Assembly (NCBI GenBank): GCA_040506275.1 | Contig: JBEVXD010000002.1 | Coordinates: 576,914 to 640,913, forward strand | Source of the DNA: Thiodiazotropha sp040506275 | GTDB lineage: Bacteria > Pseudomonadota > Gammaproteobacteria > Chromatiales > Chromatiaceae | DNA length: 64,000 bases | Direction: 5' to 3' | Shown: positions 17,750 to 27,118 of the stretch, piece by piece | Numbering within the stretch: position 1 is the stretch's first letter | How the letters are laid out: each line of letters starts with the position of its first letter | The notes under the pieces: model-generated | The model's database searches: none | Seen by the model: the letters and a program-made list of their open reading frames with translations, nothing else | What the model was told of the DNA's origin: nothing | Program-made: the position numbers and the translations under genes

Positions 17750-18748
17750 ATGACATGTCTATTTGACAGATTTCGCCTTGATGACCAGGGTAATCTTCTC
17801 ATATATCATGACAATTTGTGCAGATACAGATTATTGGAGCCATGGCATTCAGGTATGAATGCCTATGAGATTCTATATGGAAAGAGAAAGAAGATAGCAC
17901 TCACAGGAGAACTATTAATCCTAGATCATCAATATAGTACAGTCTTTGATGAGCCTTACCAATCATTTCTTAATGATATACCTATTGAACTACGTAACTC
18001 ACTCAAGCCAGTTAACTACTTGCAGGACATGTTATTGCAGATGTGTGCTCGCTCCAACGAGATGCTGGAACTGTGTATTTGTCATCAGACACAGGCTGTA
18101 GTTCTGGCTGATTATCTGAATACTACTGGTGATAGAAACAGATACCTACATGATAGCCCGAGATATATTTTACAAGATGCTATTGGCAGCACTTTAAATG
18201 CAGATCAATTGAACTTTATCGATAAATGCCAACTCTTTATTACCAGGGGAATTTATTATAATCGAAATATGGTGAAATCCCGGTTGGCTAGTATCAAGCA
18301 GCACGTCAAATCAATGAAAGTGGTAGAGGGGTTCCAGTCATGGCAAGCGATACCATTGGATTGTATCGATTTGCTTGACACTCTGCCTGAGTTACCTAGT
18401 TGGGCCTGGTTTAGGGAATATCTCCATGAAACCGCGAATAAGATCTGCAGAGAGCGAGAACCCGACTGCTATCACCCCACCAGCTTTGAGTACCAACAAG
18501 CAATGATTATTTTGGGTGGAATGATCTATGATGCAATTATATTGTTAGGGTTGTTTTTCAGGTCCAGGACTAGTCGAAATAAACTTTACGCATGTGCATG
18601 TGAGACTGATATCAGCCAGTTTGAGAACATGATGATAGCGAAAGCAAGAGAGAACCTCTTACTCATTGAGGAGGCAAAGGTGCTTAGAAGAATCTATATC
18701 TCTCAATCAGGAGGGGCACCGGAAGTTCTGCGAAAAATTCTCGACTGA
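17750..18748 (+). CDS. unknown 332-residue protein
   Basis: Family not recognised. A soluble, cysteine-containing protein (MCARSNEMLELCICHQTQ near residues 103-120) with many Tyr and Leu residues. No good ribosome binding site is visible before the ATG at 17750. Composition becomes AT-richer from here on, as in the following 11 kb. It ends 4 bases from the 3' end of the convergent LeuRS-like gene. Likely the last member of the three-gene group starting at 16188. Confidence 0.65.
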   Translation: MTCLFDRFRLDDQGNLLIYHDNLCRYRLLEPWHSGMNAYEILYGKRKKIALTGELLILDHQYSTVFDEPYQSFLNDIPIELRNSLKPVNYLQDMLLQMCARSNEMLELCICHQTQAVVLADYLNTTGDRNRYLHDSPRYILQDAIGSTLNADQLNFIDKCQLFITRGIYYNRNMVKSRLASIKQHVKSMKVVEGFQSWQAIPLDCIDLLDTLPELPSWAWFREYLHETANKICREREPDCYHPTSFEYQQAMIILGGMIYDAIILLGLFFRSRTSRNKLYACACETDISQFENMMIAKARENLLLIEEAKVLRRIYISQSGGAPEVLRKILD

Positions 18749-18752
18749 CGGC

Positions 18753-19796
18753 TTAATTAGTCGTGGCGATCGAGATAATCTTGAATGGTATTACGTGGGT
18801 AGACTGTATGTCTGAGTCTGATGTGTGTCGGCTCACATTGGGCACAGAGAGGGCCTGCTGAACCAGGTGCTCTTCATCATCGAAGGCAGAGCGGGTTACC
18901 TCCAGTTTGCCCCGTACTTTACCATCTACTTGAATAGGTATCTCAACTAATTCATCGCCTATGGCCTGGTGATCGATTATAGGAAACTGAGCATTTAAAA
19001 TTATTTCTGCAGCTACGATGTAGCGGTAACAAAGATGCCAATCATTAACAGTCTTATTGACGGTTGAATTACAGGTTGAAAACCCTGTATTTTCCTGCTC
19101 AAACAAAAAGAGTCGCCATGCTCTATCAAGACTTTCAGCAATTTCACCACCGTCAAAAGATTCAGATATTTCAAGAAGTTTTCTGTAATAGGTACCTATT
19201 ACAGATTTGTCAGTAAGAGTAGGTTGTGTTGTTGCTTCTTGGGTCAACAATGCCTGACGATAATTCATATCATAAAGCTTATAGATTGCGGTTAGGTTCT
19301 CGATAGGAACAGTTTCGTTTCTCAATGAGAGAGAACTTAAAGTACTTCTAATTTGGCTAACTGATAAGCCTTGTTCAATGAATGAGTTGATTGTAAGTGG
19401 CGTTTCACCAAGTTGTAATGAACTATATTCAGTTACTTTTTGATATTTGGTACTGTTATTCCTGTTCAAATCGATTTTACATAAGGCATATGGTGAAAGA
19501 CCATGCTCCTTGGGGTAAAGAATTAACTTGCACGCAGGCCATTTATCTGGATTATCCCACACAACCGTCGAGATACCGAGTGCAGGCAGTAGACCTAATT
19601 GTTTTGTGAATACTTGTAGTTCTTGAGTGAATTGAGAACAGGCAGGTTCATTAGACAGATAATAATGTACTCCTGCGGGAATGTTCTTTGATTTTAAGTA
19701 TCGAGTGTATACATCAGCATGAACCAAAGCACGTCCTAGACCAAGATTATTCATAAATGCCGTATCAGAGATAAATAAGCTAATCAGTTGCATCAT
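18753..19796 (-). CDS. stand-alone class I aminoacyl-tRNA synthetase-like protein (LeuRS-like C-terminus)
   Basis: A 347-residue protein whose last 65 residues look like the C-terminal domain of leucyl-tRNA synthetase: IPIQVDGKVRGKLEVTRSAF, then LVQQALSVPNV and a closing VIPFKIISI. Near the N-terminus GLGRALVHADVYTRYLKSKN resembles the class I HIGH-helix region, but the HIGH histidines are absent. I see no KMSKS loop or editing domain. True LeuRS is about 860 residues, so this cannot be a normal synthetase. It may be a catalytically dead or repurposed paralogue. It lies downstream of the LspA-like gene in the same direction (gap 210 bases) and may share promoter site 5. No clear ribosome binding site is visible. 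Confidence 0.55.
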   Translation of the reverse strand: MMQLISLFISDTAFMNNLGLGRALVHADVYTRYLKSKNIPAGVHYYLSNEPACSQFTQELQVFTKQLGLLPALGISTVVWDNPDKWPACKLILYPKEHGLSPYALCKIDLNRNNSTKYQKVTEYSSLQLGETPLTINSFIEQGLSVSQIRSTLSSLSLRNETVPIENLTAIYKLYDMNYRQALLTQEATTQPTLTDKSVIGTYYRKLLEISESFDGGEIAESLDRAWRLFLFEQENTGFSTCNSTVNKTVNDWHLCYRYIVAAEIILNAQFPIIDHQAIGDELVEIPIQVDGKVRGKLEVTRSAFDDEEHLVQQALSVPNVSRHTSDSDIQSTHVIPFKIISIATTN

Positions 19797-20006
19797 TTAT
19801 ATGCGTGATCATTGATTATCGTTGTTAGAATTATAACTTATTTCTCTATAATATTCTTGATTCTTTTTAGTCATGGCCTTATTTGGCATGATTACGTTTT
19901 TTACCAAGATAATTCGAACTCGATGGAATTGTATGCCCCACAGTAGAGCACTACTATCAAGCCCAAAAATCCCAGAATCGAAAGTGTTAGGAACGAATCA
20001 TCTTAA
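19797..20006. other. AT-rich gap between the LeuRS-like and LspA-like genes
   Basis: Contains a partial promoter-like string on the plus strand, TTGGCATGATTACG (19882-19895), which has the -24 half and spacing but TT instead of GC at -12; no plus-strand gene follows. Otherwise nothing recognised. Confidence 0.4.
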
Positions 20007-20528
20007 TTACCGAATAAATTTGAATATATAACTGTTAGTAAGATAATGGTTAGGTATGAATGATAGTAACATGCTAGTCAATAAGAAAATATCCTCTATA
20101 TTGAAGATAATAACTAAGCCATCGAAGTGCAATAATATGTAATCCGTAACGCTATTAAAAATAATTAGTTCTCCCACATTAGATGTCAAGCCAGATAGAA
20201 ATATAACATCTGAAAATTTTGTTAATAAATGATGTTGATTTCCTGCTTCTTTATATAATGAAACTATGTGCCACCAGCTTGCTACTAAGAAACTGAAAAA
20301 AATCAATTTGTGATACAAGTTGGTACTATAGGTATCTGTAAATAGCTGTAAGGCAATGGGTAAAGGATTATAATATACAAAAAGTTGAAATGAATAACTA
20401 TCTGATAGATTAGGTTTTCCAGCAAAAAAGTATACATTTTGCTTTATGGCGGTGATGATAATAACAATTAGTAAAACACATAGTAATAAACGAAATTGTC
20501 TACCATTTAGCACGTTAGTATTTAACAC
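20007..20528 (-). CDS. LspA-like (signal peptidase II-like) membrane protein
   Basis: A 173-residue protein with about four hydrophobic helices, the size and layout of lipoprotein signal peptidase. The region SGLTSNVGELIIFN aligns by eye with the GGALGNLIDR segment, and NIEDIFLLTS aligns with the NVADS segment that carries the second catalytic aspartate. The second Asp is kept (NIED), but the first position appears to be Glu (SNVGE instead of GNxxD), so activity is doubtful. An exact variant promoter sits 44-59 bases upstream. The resemblance is structural and partial; an unrelated small membrane protein is the alternative. Confidence 0.5.
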   Translation of the reverse strand: MLNTNVLNGRQFRLLLCVLLIVIIITAIKQNVYFFAGKPNLSDSYSFQLFVYYNPLPIALQLFTDTYSTNLYHKLIFFSFLVASWWHIVSLYKEAGNQHHLLTKFSDVIFLSGLTSNVGELIIFNSVTDYILLHFDGLVIIFNIEDIFLLTSMLLSFIPNHYLTNSYIFKFIR

Positions 20529-20571
20529 AGCAACTACTCTTTTATAGTTTTATAATTACTAGTTCCTATAT

Positions 20572-20587
20572 GCCGAAAATATGCCAA
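20572..20587 (-). promoter_or_regulatory. variant -24/-12 promoter (site 5), TTGGCA-TATTTT-CGGC
   Basis: Exact motif on the minus strand followed by A. The predicted transcription start near 20560 gives a leader of about 32 bases to the LspA-like gene. Confidence 0.8.
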
Positions 20588-20939
20588 TCTAAAAATATAT
20601 TATGCACTTACCTCTAAATACTGAATGTTTAAGTAAGAGTATTATCATTACTATTTAAGACAGTGAGATTGTAGTGCAAAAATAATTTAGTGAATCGTTG
20701 TAGATAAAGATCTTGATGGAGCATTCTTACCAAAATGCCTGACAAGTAAGTATCAGATGAACAGTTAGGAGTTTCTTGTTGTTAAGACTAAGTCTGTCAG
20801 TGCTAAGTGTTACCTAGTATTAAACGAAATTCATCAAAAGTCTTTCTGATATAATTTACCCAAGAAGGAATTACTTATTCAAAATAAGGCTGATGATTGT
20901 AATAGGTTTTACTATCTAGCTTATATTATTATGGTTGTG
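20588..20939. other. AT-rich intergenic, nothing else recognised
   Basis: About 350 bases between promoter site 5 and the 3' end of the next minus-strand gene. Upstream activator sites for site 5 would be expected here, but no clear dyad was found by eye. Confidence 0.4.
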
Positions 20940-22250
20940 TCACTGGCTTTTTAAGTACAGCTCAAGACCTGCTGCTAAAAGAGGCATTATAGCTGTGAAA
21001 GATATTTTTAAAAGAGCGGATGTGGAAAATGGCCATACAGCCATTTTTTCTACTTGATCATAAAATATCTTCAACGAAGAAATCTTGCTGTGATAGTGGT
21101 CGAAGTGTAACTTGTTATCATCGTTGTAGTGCAAGATTTCACCAAAAAGGTGATTGCTGTGATGGCATAAAAAGTCGAGATATCGGTCTTTTGCGTCTTT
21201 AATCGTATCACGAACGGCTAATGCTGGGATGATGAAAGTAAGCAAAGTAATTGGTATAAGAATAATGATAAGTAGATAATTATGCCACGACGGTGCGGCA
21301 CCCTCTTTAAAGTAAGACATGAGCACCAAAAGTACAAAGAAAAAACTGGTGTAGAAGTAAGCCATTCCAGTGTTGGCAATAAATCCCAATCCGCCGTAAC
21401 CATCATCAGCAAATGGTTTAACGAGTAAGGTATCTTGATCATCATGATATTTTCTTTCACCAGCCCACTGGCGAAAATGTTTTAAGTAATAAGATAACCC
21501 TGCAATCATTAAAATGAGCTGAGCAAGAAGAAAAGGGGGTAGACCGTAGTAGAATAGTGTCCAAATACGAGTTAGACCGGTGGACCACGGTGCATGCTTA
21601 CGATTGCAATCCCACTTAGGCAGAGCCAGTAACTCATCCAGTTGAACCAGTTTAACAGAACTGTGGCTTCCAGTGACAGGATCACTTAGTACAGTCACAT
21701 GACTGGATTTATATGGGTAGTATTTTTCTGGTAAATAATCGTGAAATGCACAAGTAGTAGTATTATAGATCCAAAAACTTGCAGCAACAATATAGGGTAA
21801 GTATTTGACTATTCTCAGTGATATTCCGTGCTCACCTTTGAAAATATTTCGAGTTGTGTTAACTACTCTTTCAAGATTATCAGGTCGATCATTAACAGGC
21901 CAATTTTCGTATATTTGTTGTGTTAACCGGTTCAGAGTGTTTGCAGTATGACTAGCCGCATTGACTACGAACTTAAGAAGAAGTGGAACTAAAATACAAA
22001 ATGGCCATACCATGGTATCGCCAAGAAAGCTCATGCCTAGAATTTGCCCGTGCTCTGGTGAAGCAAACGTCACACTACCTAGAATGAACACTCCTTCATA
22101 ATAGGTTGCAAAAGAAAGAATAATTAATGGCAAAAATATCAGTAATCCTATGCGATACCATTGTGTATCTAAGTTCTTTGTAAGAAATTGAGAGGCATGA
22201 AAGGTCAAACGGTGAGATGAAAATATATCTTGTGAACTAAAATCAAGCAT
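20940..22250 (-). CDS. unknown multi-spanning membrane protein (436 residues)
   Basis: Family not recognised. About six hydrophobic helices: two near residues 30-110, one near 145, one near 235-255 and two near 300-345, with a last one at the C-terminus. Between them is a soluble loop with cysteines and histidines (CAFHDYLPEKYYPY, LPKWDCNRKHAPW). It follows a phosphodiesterase gene by 32 bases and is probably the last gene of a three-gene minus-strand operon. No variant promoter was found for this operon. Confidence 0.7.
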   Translation of the reverse strand: MLDFSSQDIFSSHRLTFHASQFLTKNLDTQWYRIGLLIFLPLIILSFATYYEGVFILGSVTFASPEHGQILGMSFLGDTMVWPFCILVPLLLKFVVNAASHTANTLNRLTQQIYENWPVNDRPDNLERVVNTTRNIFKGEHGISLRIVKYLPYIVAASFWIYNTTTCAFHDYLPEKYYPYKSSHVTVLSDPVTGSHSSVKLVQLDELLALPKWDCNRKHAPWSTGLTRIWTLFYYGLPPFLLAQLILMIAGLSYYLKHFRQWAGERKYHDDQDTLLVKPFADDGYGGLGFIANTGMAYFYTSFFFVLLVLMSYFKEGAAPSWHNYLLIIILIPITLLTFIIPALAVRDTIKDAKDRYLDFLCHHSNHLFGEILHYNDDNKLHFDHYHSKISSLKIFYDQVEKMAVWPFSTSALLKISFTAIMPLLAAGLELYLKSQ

Positions 22251-22282
22251 AGTAGTTGTATAAAACTGTTAGTTGTGTGTAT

Positions 22283-23170
22283 TTAAATTGAACTAATATT
22301 TGTTTCAAGAGATCGTGCGACTCCAGGGGCATCATCACAAAAAATCACATCGACACCTTCTTTATTCAACCAATATTTATAACCTGGAACATCATTAATA
22401 CTGAATACCCATAAAGCAAGAGAATTTTGCTTGCAGTATTCAATGAGGCTGGTCTTAACCATCGTTGTGTGCACACAGATTCCACCACCGCTAGAATTGA
22501 GTGTCACCAAGAGATCGCTCGGGATATCTGAAGTAACTAAGCAGTGTTGATATCCATGTGCATACCTATTCAAAGAACTCCGAGTTCTTTCTTTTCCCAG
22601 GAAAACGAAGGGCCCTAAACCCTGCAAAGTACTTCTTAAAAGACGTGATACAAAAAACCCGAATTTACCAAAGCCCACTAGATTCCAATGAGACAGTATC
22701 AAAGGAGACTGGCAACCGAGCTGAGCCAACTGATAGAGAGATTGTGGAATCCAGGAAACAAAAACCACTTTATATTCAATGTTATACGAGCGAACAATAT
22801 CTAGATGTTCAGATTCAAATCCGTAGTCTTTTATATCAATACAGAATATTTGATCAGGTCGCGAGTACTTGGAAAAATCATACAGTGCCTGATCCAGTGT
22901 GGCTATAGGTTCACCATCAGGGTGACGAAGGGTTCGTATCTTAGAACTATTGAGTTCACCCAAACGATGTCTACCACCCTTTATATCAGTGAATGTAGGA
23001 TCGTGATATATAAAAATAACACCGTCACAACTCACACGAGTATCCACTTCAAAATAGCTAATCGGGTAATCCCCAACATGTTGGAAAGAAGAGGGGGCAT
23101 GCTCAGTATTAGAATACCCTCGCATACGATGGCTGAGCAGTTTAGACAATAATGGTTTTGTTTCAGTCAT
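22283..23170 (-). CDS. glycerophosphodiester phosphodiesterase family protein
   Basis: A GDPD-type TIM-barrel hydrolase of 295 residues, cleaving phosphodiesters such as glycerophosphodiesters. Signature elements are SHRMRGYSNTEHAPSS at the N-terminus, then FEVDTRVSCDGVIFIYHD with the metal-binding Glu/Asp and catalytic-type His, later FCIDIKDYG, and a closing VFSINDVPGYKYWLNKEGVDVIFCD. No signal peptide, so cytoplasmic. It sits between two membrane-protein genes (4-base and 32-base gaps), which suggests a lipid-related task for the operon. Confidence 0.8.
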   Translation of the reverse strand: MTETKPLLSKLLSHRMRGYSNTEHAPSSFQHVGDYPISYFEVDTRVSCDGVIFIYHDPTFTDIKGGRHRLGELNSSKIRTLRHPDGEPIATLDQALYDFSKYSRPDQIFCIDIKDYGFESEHLDIVRSYNIEYKVVFVSWIPQSLYQLAQLGCQSPLILSHWNLVGFGKFGFFVSRLLRSTLQGLGPFVFLGKERTRSSLNRYAHGYQHCLVTSDIPSDLLVTLNSSGGGICVHTTMVKTSLIEYCKQNSLALWVFSINDVPGYKYWLNKEGVDVIFCDDAPGVARSLETNISSI

Positions 23171-23174
23171 AGAG

Positions 23175-23996
23175 TTAGCTATAAGGCTTAGATTCGTTCG
23201 TGCTTGAATAACTTCGATTAGTTTTATTAAGTGTTAGTATTCCAATTAACAACATGGTGCCAAAAAATAGTCCAACCCAGGAAATAGTTTGGCCATACGC
23301 CTCATCTGTGACTTCTTTTAGCATGAGATAGGATGATTGATCCAATACAAAACCGAAACAGAGTCCCATGAGTAACGATATAACAGGTAATCGTGGAGGA
23401 AAAGAAGAGTGCGACCAAAGCTTGAGAATGATCAATCCTATAAATCCAAAAATTACATGGTGTATTTCACTGCCGAGTATAAAGATCGATCTATCCTCAT
23501 TGGGTAGATCAAGTGTGATGTAATAACTGATTCGATAAATAATTACAGTGCAAAGATAACCCACGATCAAAAGCAATATGGAGGGCCTAGTACCTCGGTC
23601 AACACTAGATAACCGGGGTGAAAAAATAAATACAGCTAACAAACATAATAACAAACTGACCATCGAGCCAAACCAAACGCTCTCATGCCAGGGATTAATA
23701 GCTGCCAGTTCAGAAAAGGTGCCTGGCCTAATAATCCACCAGACAATAGAATCAGCGATGACACCAAAAATAAAAAAAGTGAGATAGAAGTTGACTAACT
23801 GATTAGATCTGCTACTTTGCTGGTGTGCGATAATCATTAACCACACGAGACTATGGGCAATAATAAACCCGGGCAAAATCACAAATTCTAGTACTTCAGC
23901 CCCTCGAATACCCGATAAAAATAGTCTGGAAAACAGCCAGCCGACAACAAGTAAAGTCATCGCATGAATACGACAGGTTTGCAAAGTACACCTCAT
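23175..23996 (-). CDS. unknown polytopic membrane protein (273 residues)
   Basis: Seven to eight hydrophobic helices cover nearly the whole chain, ending in a short Ser/Asn-rich tail. Family not recognised. First gene of the minus-strand operon with the GDPD protein and the 436-residue membrane protein. The start is uncertain: the ATG at 23996 and one at 23960 both lack a clear ribosome binding site. No variant -24/-12 site is seen upstream. Confidence 0.65.
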   Translation of the reverse strand: MRCTLQTCRIHAMTLLVVGWLFSRLFLSGIRGAEVLEFVILPGFIIAHSLVWLMIIAHQQSSRSNQLVNFYLTFFIFGVIADSIVWWIIRPGTFSELAAINPWHESVWFGSMVSLLLCLLAVFIFSPRLSSVDRGTRPSILLLIVGYLCTVIIYRISYYITLDLPNEDRSIFILGSEIHHVIFGFIGLIILKLWSHSSFPPRLPVISLLMGLCFGFVLDQSSYLMLKEVTDEAYGQTISWVGLFFGTMLLIGILTLNKTNRSYSSTNESKPYS

Positions 23997-24795
23997 GTTA
24001 ATCTAGAGTCGGCTATAATTGAGAATAAATATCCTAATACATCTCAAAATTTCAGACACATTCTACCAATCCTTTCATAAAAGGATCATCAATAAACTGA
24101 CTTCTACTGAAACTGATCTCGTTATAGTGTGCAGTGGTTGTTAAAATTGAGTACATGCATGCTTTTCATGCTAATCTAGGCATTGGATAAATATACAGTG
24201 AAAATAACACAAAGACTTAAACAATGTAAGCATGTAACCTATTGTATTAATAGATAAATATCTTAATATTCCGTGCTATGATATTCAAACTTTAATCGTA
24301 TAGAAGTTGAAATAAGATAGTGAACACAAGACTCATTATTGACAATCCAACGGCCGATTAGTAAGCACGGCATGGTAATGTATAAACTTTCCTAAAGACC
24401 CAATATCAATGATTACAGACCCTAGATTTTGGAATAGACTGATCTCTCATGGAAGAGTTTGCTGTCAATCTAAAGACTGCAACATAAATGAGTGCTTACA
24501 ATGTGTAAAAATTAACTCATTTAGGAATTGCATAACACCAGAAGGGTGAAATTGTGTTCAAGGAGGAGCTATTCTCCTGGAATACGTTGCAGCTCTTCTT
24601 TTATATAAATCCTGAGTTAGACACACTAAAAGTATTCGAGAGATTGGAGCATCGCTTAAAAATAACTAGATAAAACAATTAGATAGGTAGCTGAGGGGTA
24701 CAATTGGATAGTGAATACAACATATTTATGTCAGTGATCCTGTTGTTAGTGATAAAACGGTGGGTGTCAAGATAATTGTCGCCTGAGTTAATCAA
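23997..24795. other. long AT-rich intergenic region
   Basis: About 800 bases without a supported gene. It holds many short A/T runs and no strong hairpin. The right end borders an IS3 remnant, so part of it may be decayed insertion-sequence flank. Confidence 0.45.
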
Positions 24796-25332
24796 TTAAG
24801 CAGCATTTCTACATTCATTGTCCAGCGTGGGATTTAAGTGCACTACAGATTCATGCGCCCAGTTTCTGGTGTCGCCTGACCAACGCATGGGATTGCAGGC
24901 CTTCGCCACTTTATAAACCTGCTTCCTTTGCTCCAGTATTTCTCGATCGTATCCTTACTTCCTTTGAACCGGGGTAATATATTTCAGGTTGGTATGGCGA
25001 TGTGAATGGTTATATCACTGTACAAATTGCATAACCCACTTTCGGGCTTTCTCTATGTCTTTAAACGGCTTGCTTGGATAACGCGGGGCAAACTTCAGGA
25101 TCTTGAATAATGCCTCGGAATAGGCATTGTCGTTGCTCACCGATGGCCGACTGAAGGAAGGTACAATCTGTTTCGGTGACTGGCAACGAAATCCTTCCTG
25201 TTTACAAAACTCAATGATCTGCTGGTATTCTTGTTCATCGAATTGATTAGCTCGGTGTTTATCAGCCAAGTATCGTTGATCCAGATGGTCTGTATACTCC
25301 CAACGATGATAGGTCCGGTTCGCAATATCCAA
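24796..25332 (-). pseudogene. IS3-family transposase OrfB remnant
   Basis: The C-terminal part of an IS3-type integrase-core transposase. The intact piece (25332-25015) has SNDNAYSEALFKILKFAPRYPSKPF, the D-to-E part of the DDE core. In the same frame past an in-frame stop come YNHSHRHTNLKYITPVQRK, another stop, then YKVAKACNPMRWSGDTRNW and a proline-poor tail to 24796, the typical end of OrfB. The N-terminal half, OrfA and the inverted repeats were not found. The transposase is dead. Confidence 0.8.
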
Positions 25333-25343
25333 TAGAATTTAGT

Positions 25344-26279
25344 TTACATTCTCCAACGTGCACCAACCGTTTCAGCATTTAATATCCAGTTGTAGTGAAT
25401 ATTTTCGCGTATGATCTCATAAAAAGACTTTACAGGTTTGTCGAGTGTCCATATTACAATATCATTTTCATCATCAATGGTTACTAATTTATCTTGTTCC
25501 TTGTTTAATCGACAATATCGAACCTTTGCTCGCATGAAGTAGGAAAGTTTGTTCATTCTTCCGATGATATCAGCGCAATCTTTGTTAATTTTGTTCTCTT
25601 TTTTTGAAGAGTGAATCAATTCAGCAGATTGGAGATTCCATGTATAGATCAACTGCTCGTCCATAGTGATAAATCTACCATTATCTACATCAAATTTAAC
25701 TCCATGATTGATGCCCTTATGTTCCTTCAATGTACGAATTGGAATGTTTTTTGTACGATGATAGAGTTGTAGGTGACTACCATGACTGGATACATAATAA
25801 TCTGATTCCGTATCGGTGAAGTAAGTCACGTAATCAACGATTCCATCCTCTGAATAGAAATTACCAATCCAGATCAATGGCTTTGGTAATTCAAAATCAT
25901 TCGATAATTCCCATAGATCGCTTAAAGTTCCATCTTGGCAGCCTCGTGAATCAAATAGGGATTGAGATTTTGGGCGAGGCATACAGTATGTCCCATTAAA
26001 TTCTTCTTGAAATTTATTATGTCCTCGAATAATGTGTGTTTCCGACAGCTGACCAGTATTAAGATTCCAGATTTGCAAAATGGGTTGAATGCCAGCCCCA
26101 ATGTTCCAACCGATCACGGCTAAAGATTCATTGTCATAACTGAATCCGGCATATCGATAGAGAATTCTATCATCAGTCGAATATGTTACCCGATGTGTTC
26201 CGAGTAATTCATCAGCACTTACGGATAGCTGTATTACTAACAGGAGCAATATACTGGTAATCAATTGTATTCTTGGCAT
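25344..26279 (-). CDS. secreted WD40-like repeat protein
   Basis: A 311-residue protein with a cleavable-looking signal peptide (hydrophobic 8-20, then SVSADE), so periplasmic or exported. The rest looks like divergent beta-propeller repeats: blade-end motifs such as LQIWNLNTGQL, IYTWNLQSAEL and IVIWTLDKPV at spaced intervals. About five blades are visible, fewer than the usual seven, so it may be shortened. It carries an exact variant promoter 71-86 bases upstream and so belongs to the same regulon. Its 3' end abuts the IS3 remnant; the last residues may have been replaced by that insertion. Confidence 0.65.
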   Translation of the reverse strand: MPRIQLITSILLLLVIQLSVSADELLGTHRVTYSTDDRILYRYAGFSYDNESLAVIGWNIGAGIQPILQIWNLNTGQLSETHIIRGHNKFQEEFNGTYCMPRPKSQSLFDSRGCQDGTLSDLWELSNDFELPKPLIWIGNFYSEDGIVDYVTYFTDTESDYYVSSHGSHLQLYHRTKNIPIRTLKEHKGINHGVKFDVDNGRFITMDEQLIYTWNLQSAELIHSSKKENKINKDCADIIGRMNKLSYFMRAKVRYCRLNKEQDKLVTIDDENDIVIWTLDKPVKSFYEIIRENIHYNWILNAETVGARWRM

Positions 26280-26349
26280 TTCATTTATCCTAAATTATAA
26301 AAACATTTGCTGTTAGTCCGAATTATCATTCGATCTTAAATAACTACAT

Positions 26350-26365
26350 GCCGTTCGCTTGCCAA
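26350..26365 (-). promoter_or_regulatory. variant -24/-12 promoter (site 6), TTGGCA-AGCGAA-CGGC
   Basis: Exact motif on the minus strand followed by A, preceded by a T-run on that strand. The predicted transcription start near 26338 gives a 59-base leader to the WD40-like gene. Confidence 0.8.
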
Positions 26366-26414
26366 AAAAAAGGAAACGAGAAAACTCAATATATTAGATT
26401 TTGTCAGAGGTTAA

Positions 26415-26430
26415 TTGGTATATATACGGC
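26415..26430 (+). promoter_or_regulatory. one-mismatch variant promoter, TTGGTA-TATATA-CGGC
   Basis: Same spacing and -12 half as the seven exact sites, with one change (TTGGTA). It points right, towards the broken HAD-like gene that begins at 26681. It may be the decayed promoter of a dead regulon member. Supported only by similarity. Confidence 0.4.
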
Positions 26431-26680
26431 ATGATAATTTTATTGAAAGTATTATATTTGGGGTCAGGAGATGAAAAAAAGTAAAAAAGTCTGCAAGTAA
26501 CCCACCGAGCTTTAATGCACGACCATCACTTCTAAAAAATGTGGTGCACATGTAAAAACCAGTGAGGCTAAGCAAAGGAATGAGAAGGTATCGCAAAAAA
26601 AGTGCTTTTATTAACACTCAATACAGCTAAATTAAGGTGTAATCTATAACTTTAGATTAGATTTAAATAGTGAGATTTAT

Positions 26681-27118
26681 ATGAATAAAACCATTGCGCT
26701 GGATTTTGAAGGGACGTTAATTCCAAATGCTCATTCACAATTCTCTCTACATGGAGTAAGGAGTTTCTGGACTTTTATCTCCAGTAATTCAACCGCGTGG
26801 TCTTTTTTTGACTTGAGATAATGGAGAACGTATGAGAAATATCTGGGGTACTCTGGATTAAGATGGATATATTCGTAACGCGACCAAAATAATTGAAGTG
26901 ATTAAGTAGAAAGGGCTCTATAAAAACCTTAAGTATATTAATAAATAATATGTATCTGTTACCATCCTGATTGATGATCAGGAGTCTTATATCGAGCCTT
27001 GTTAAACAAACAATTAGATCGATATATCCTGCTGGGATTCCACTAATCACGCTGAAGACCGAGAATTGGCAGCGGTAGTTGTTAGAATACAAGAAAAAAT
27101 ATCGGATCTTACGTACTA
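26681..27118 (+). pseudogene. broken HAD-like hydrolase
   Basis: The ATG at 26681 opens with IALDFEGTLIPNAHSQF, the nucleophile motif region of a HAD-type phosphatase (Asp in the DFEGT position). The frame stops after 46 codons. Further pieces continue to about 27118: in-frame fragments with stops (VTILIDDQESYIEP) and a last stretch in a shifted frame (EDRELAAVVVRIQEK). Several stops and shifts show it is dead. Confidence 0.6.

Noticed and set aside
19882..19897. TTGGCATGATTACGTT, resembling the variant promoter
   Set aside because: The -12 half has TT where GC is required, and no plus-strand gene follows.
26411..26617. 68-codon hydrophobic minus-strand frame
   Set aside because: No binding site or homology recognised; lies in an AT-rich decayed stretch.
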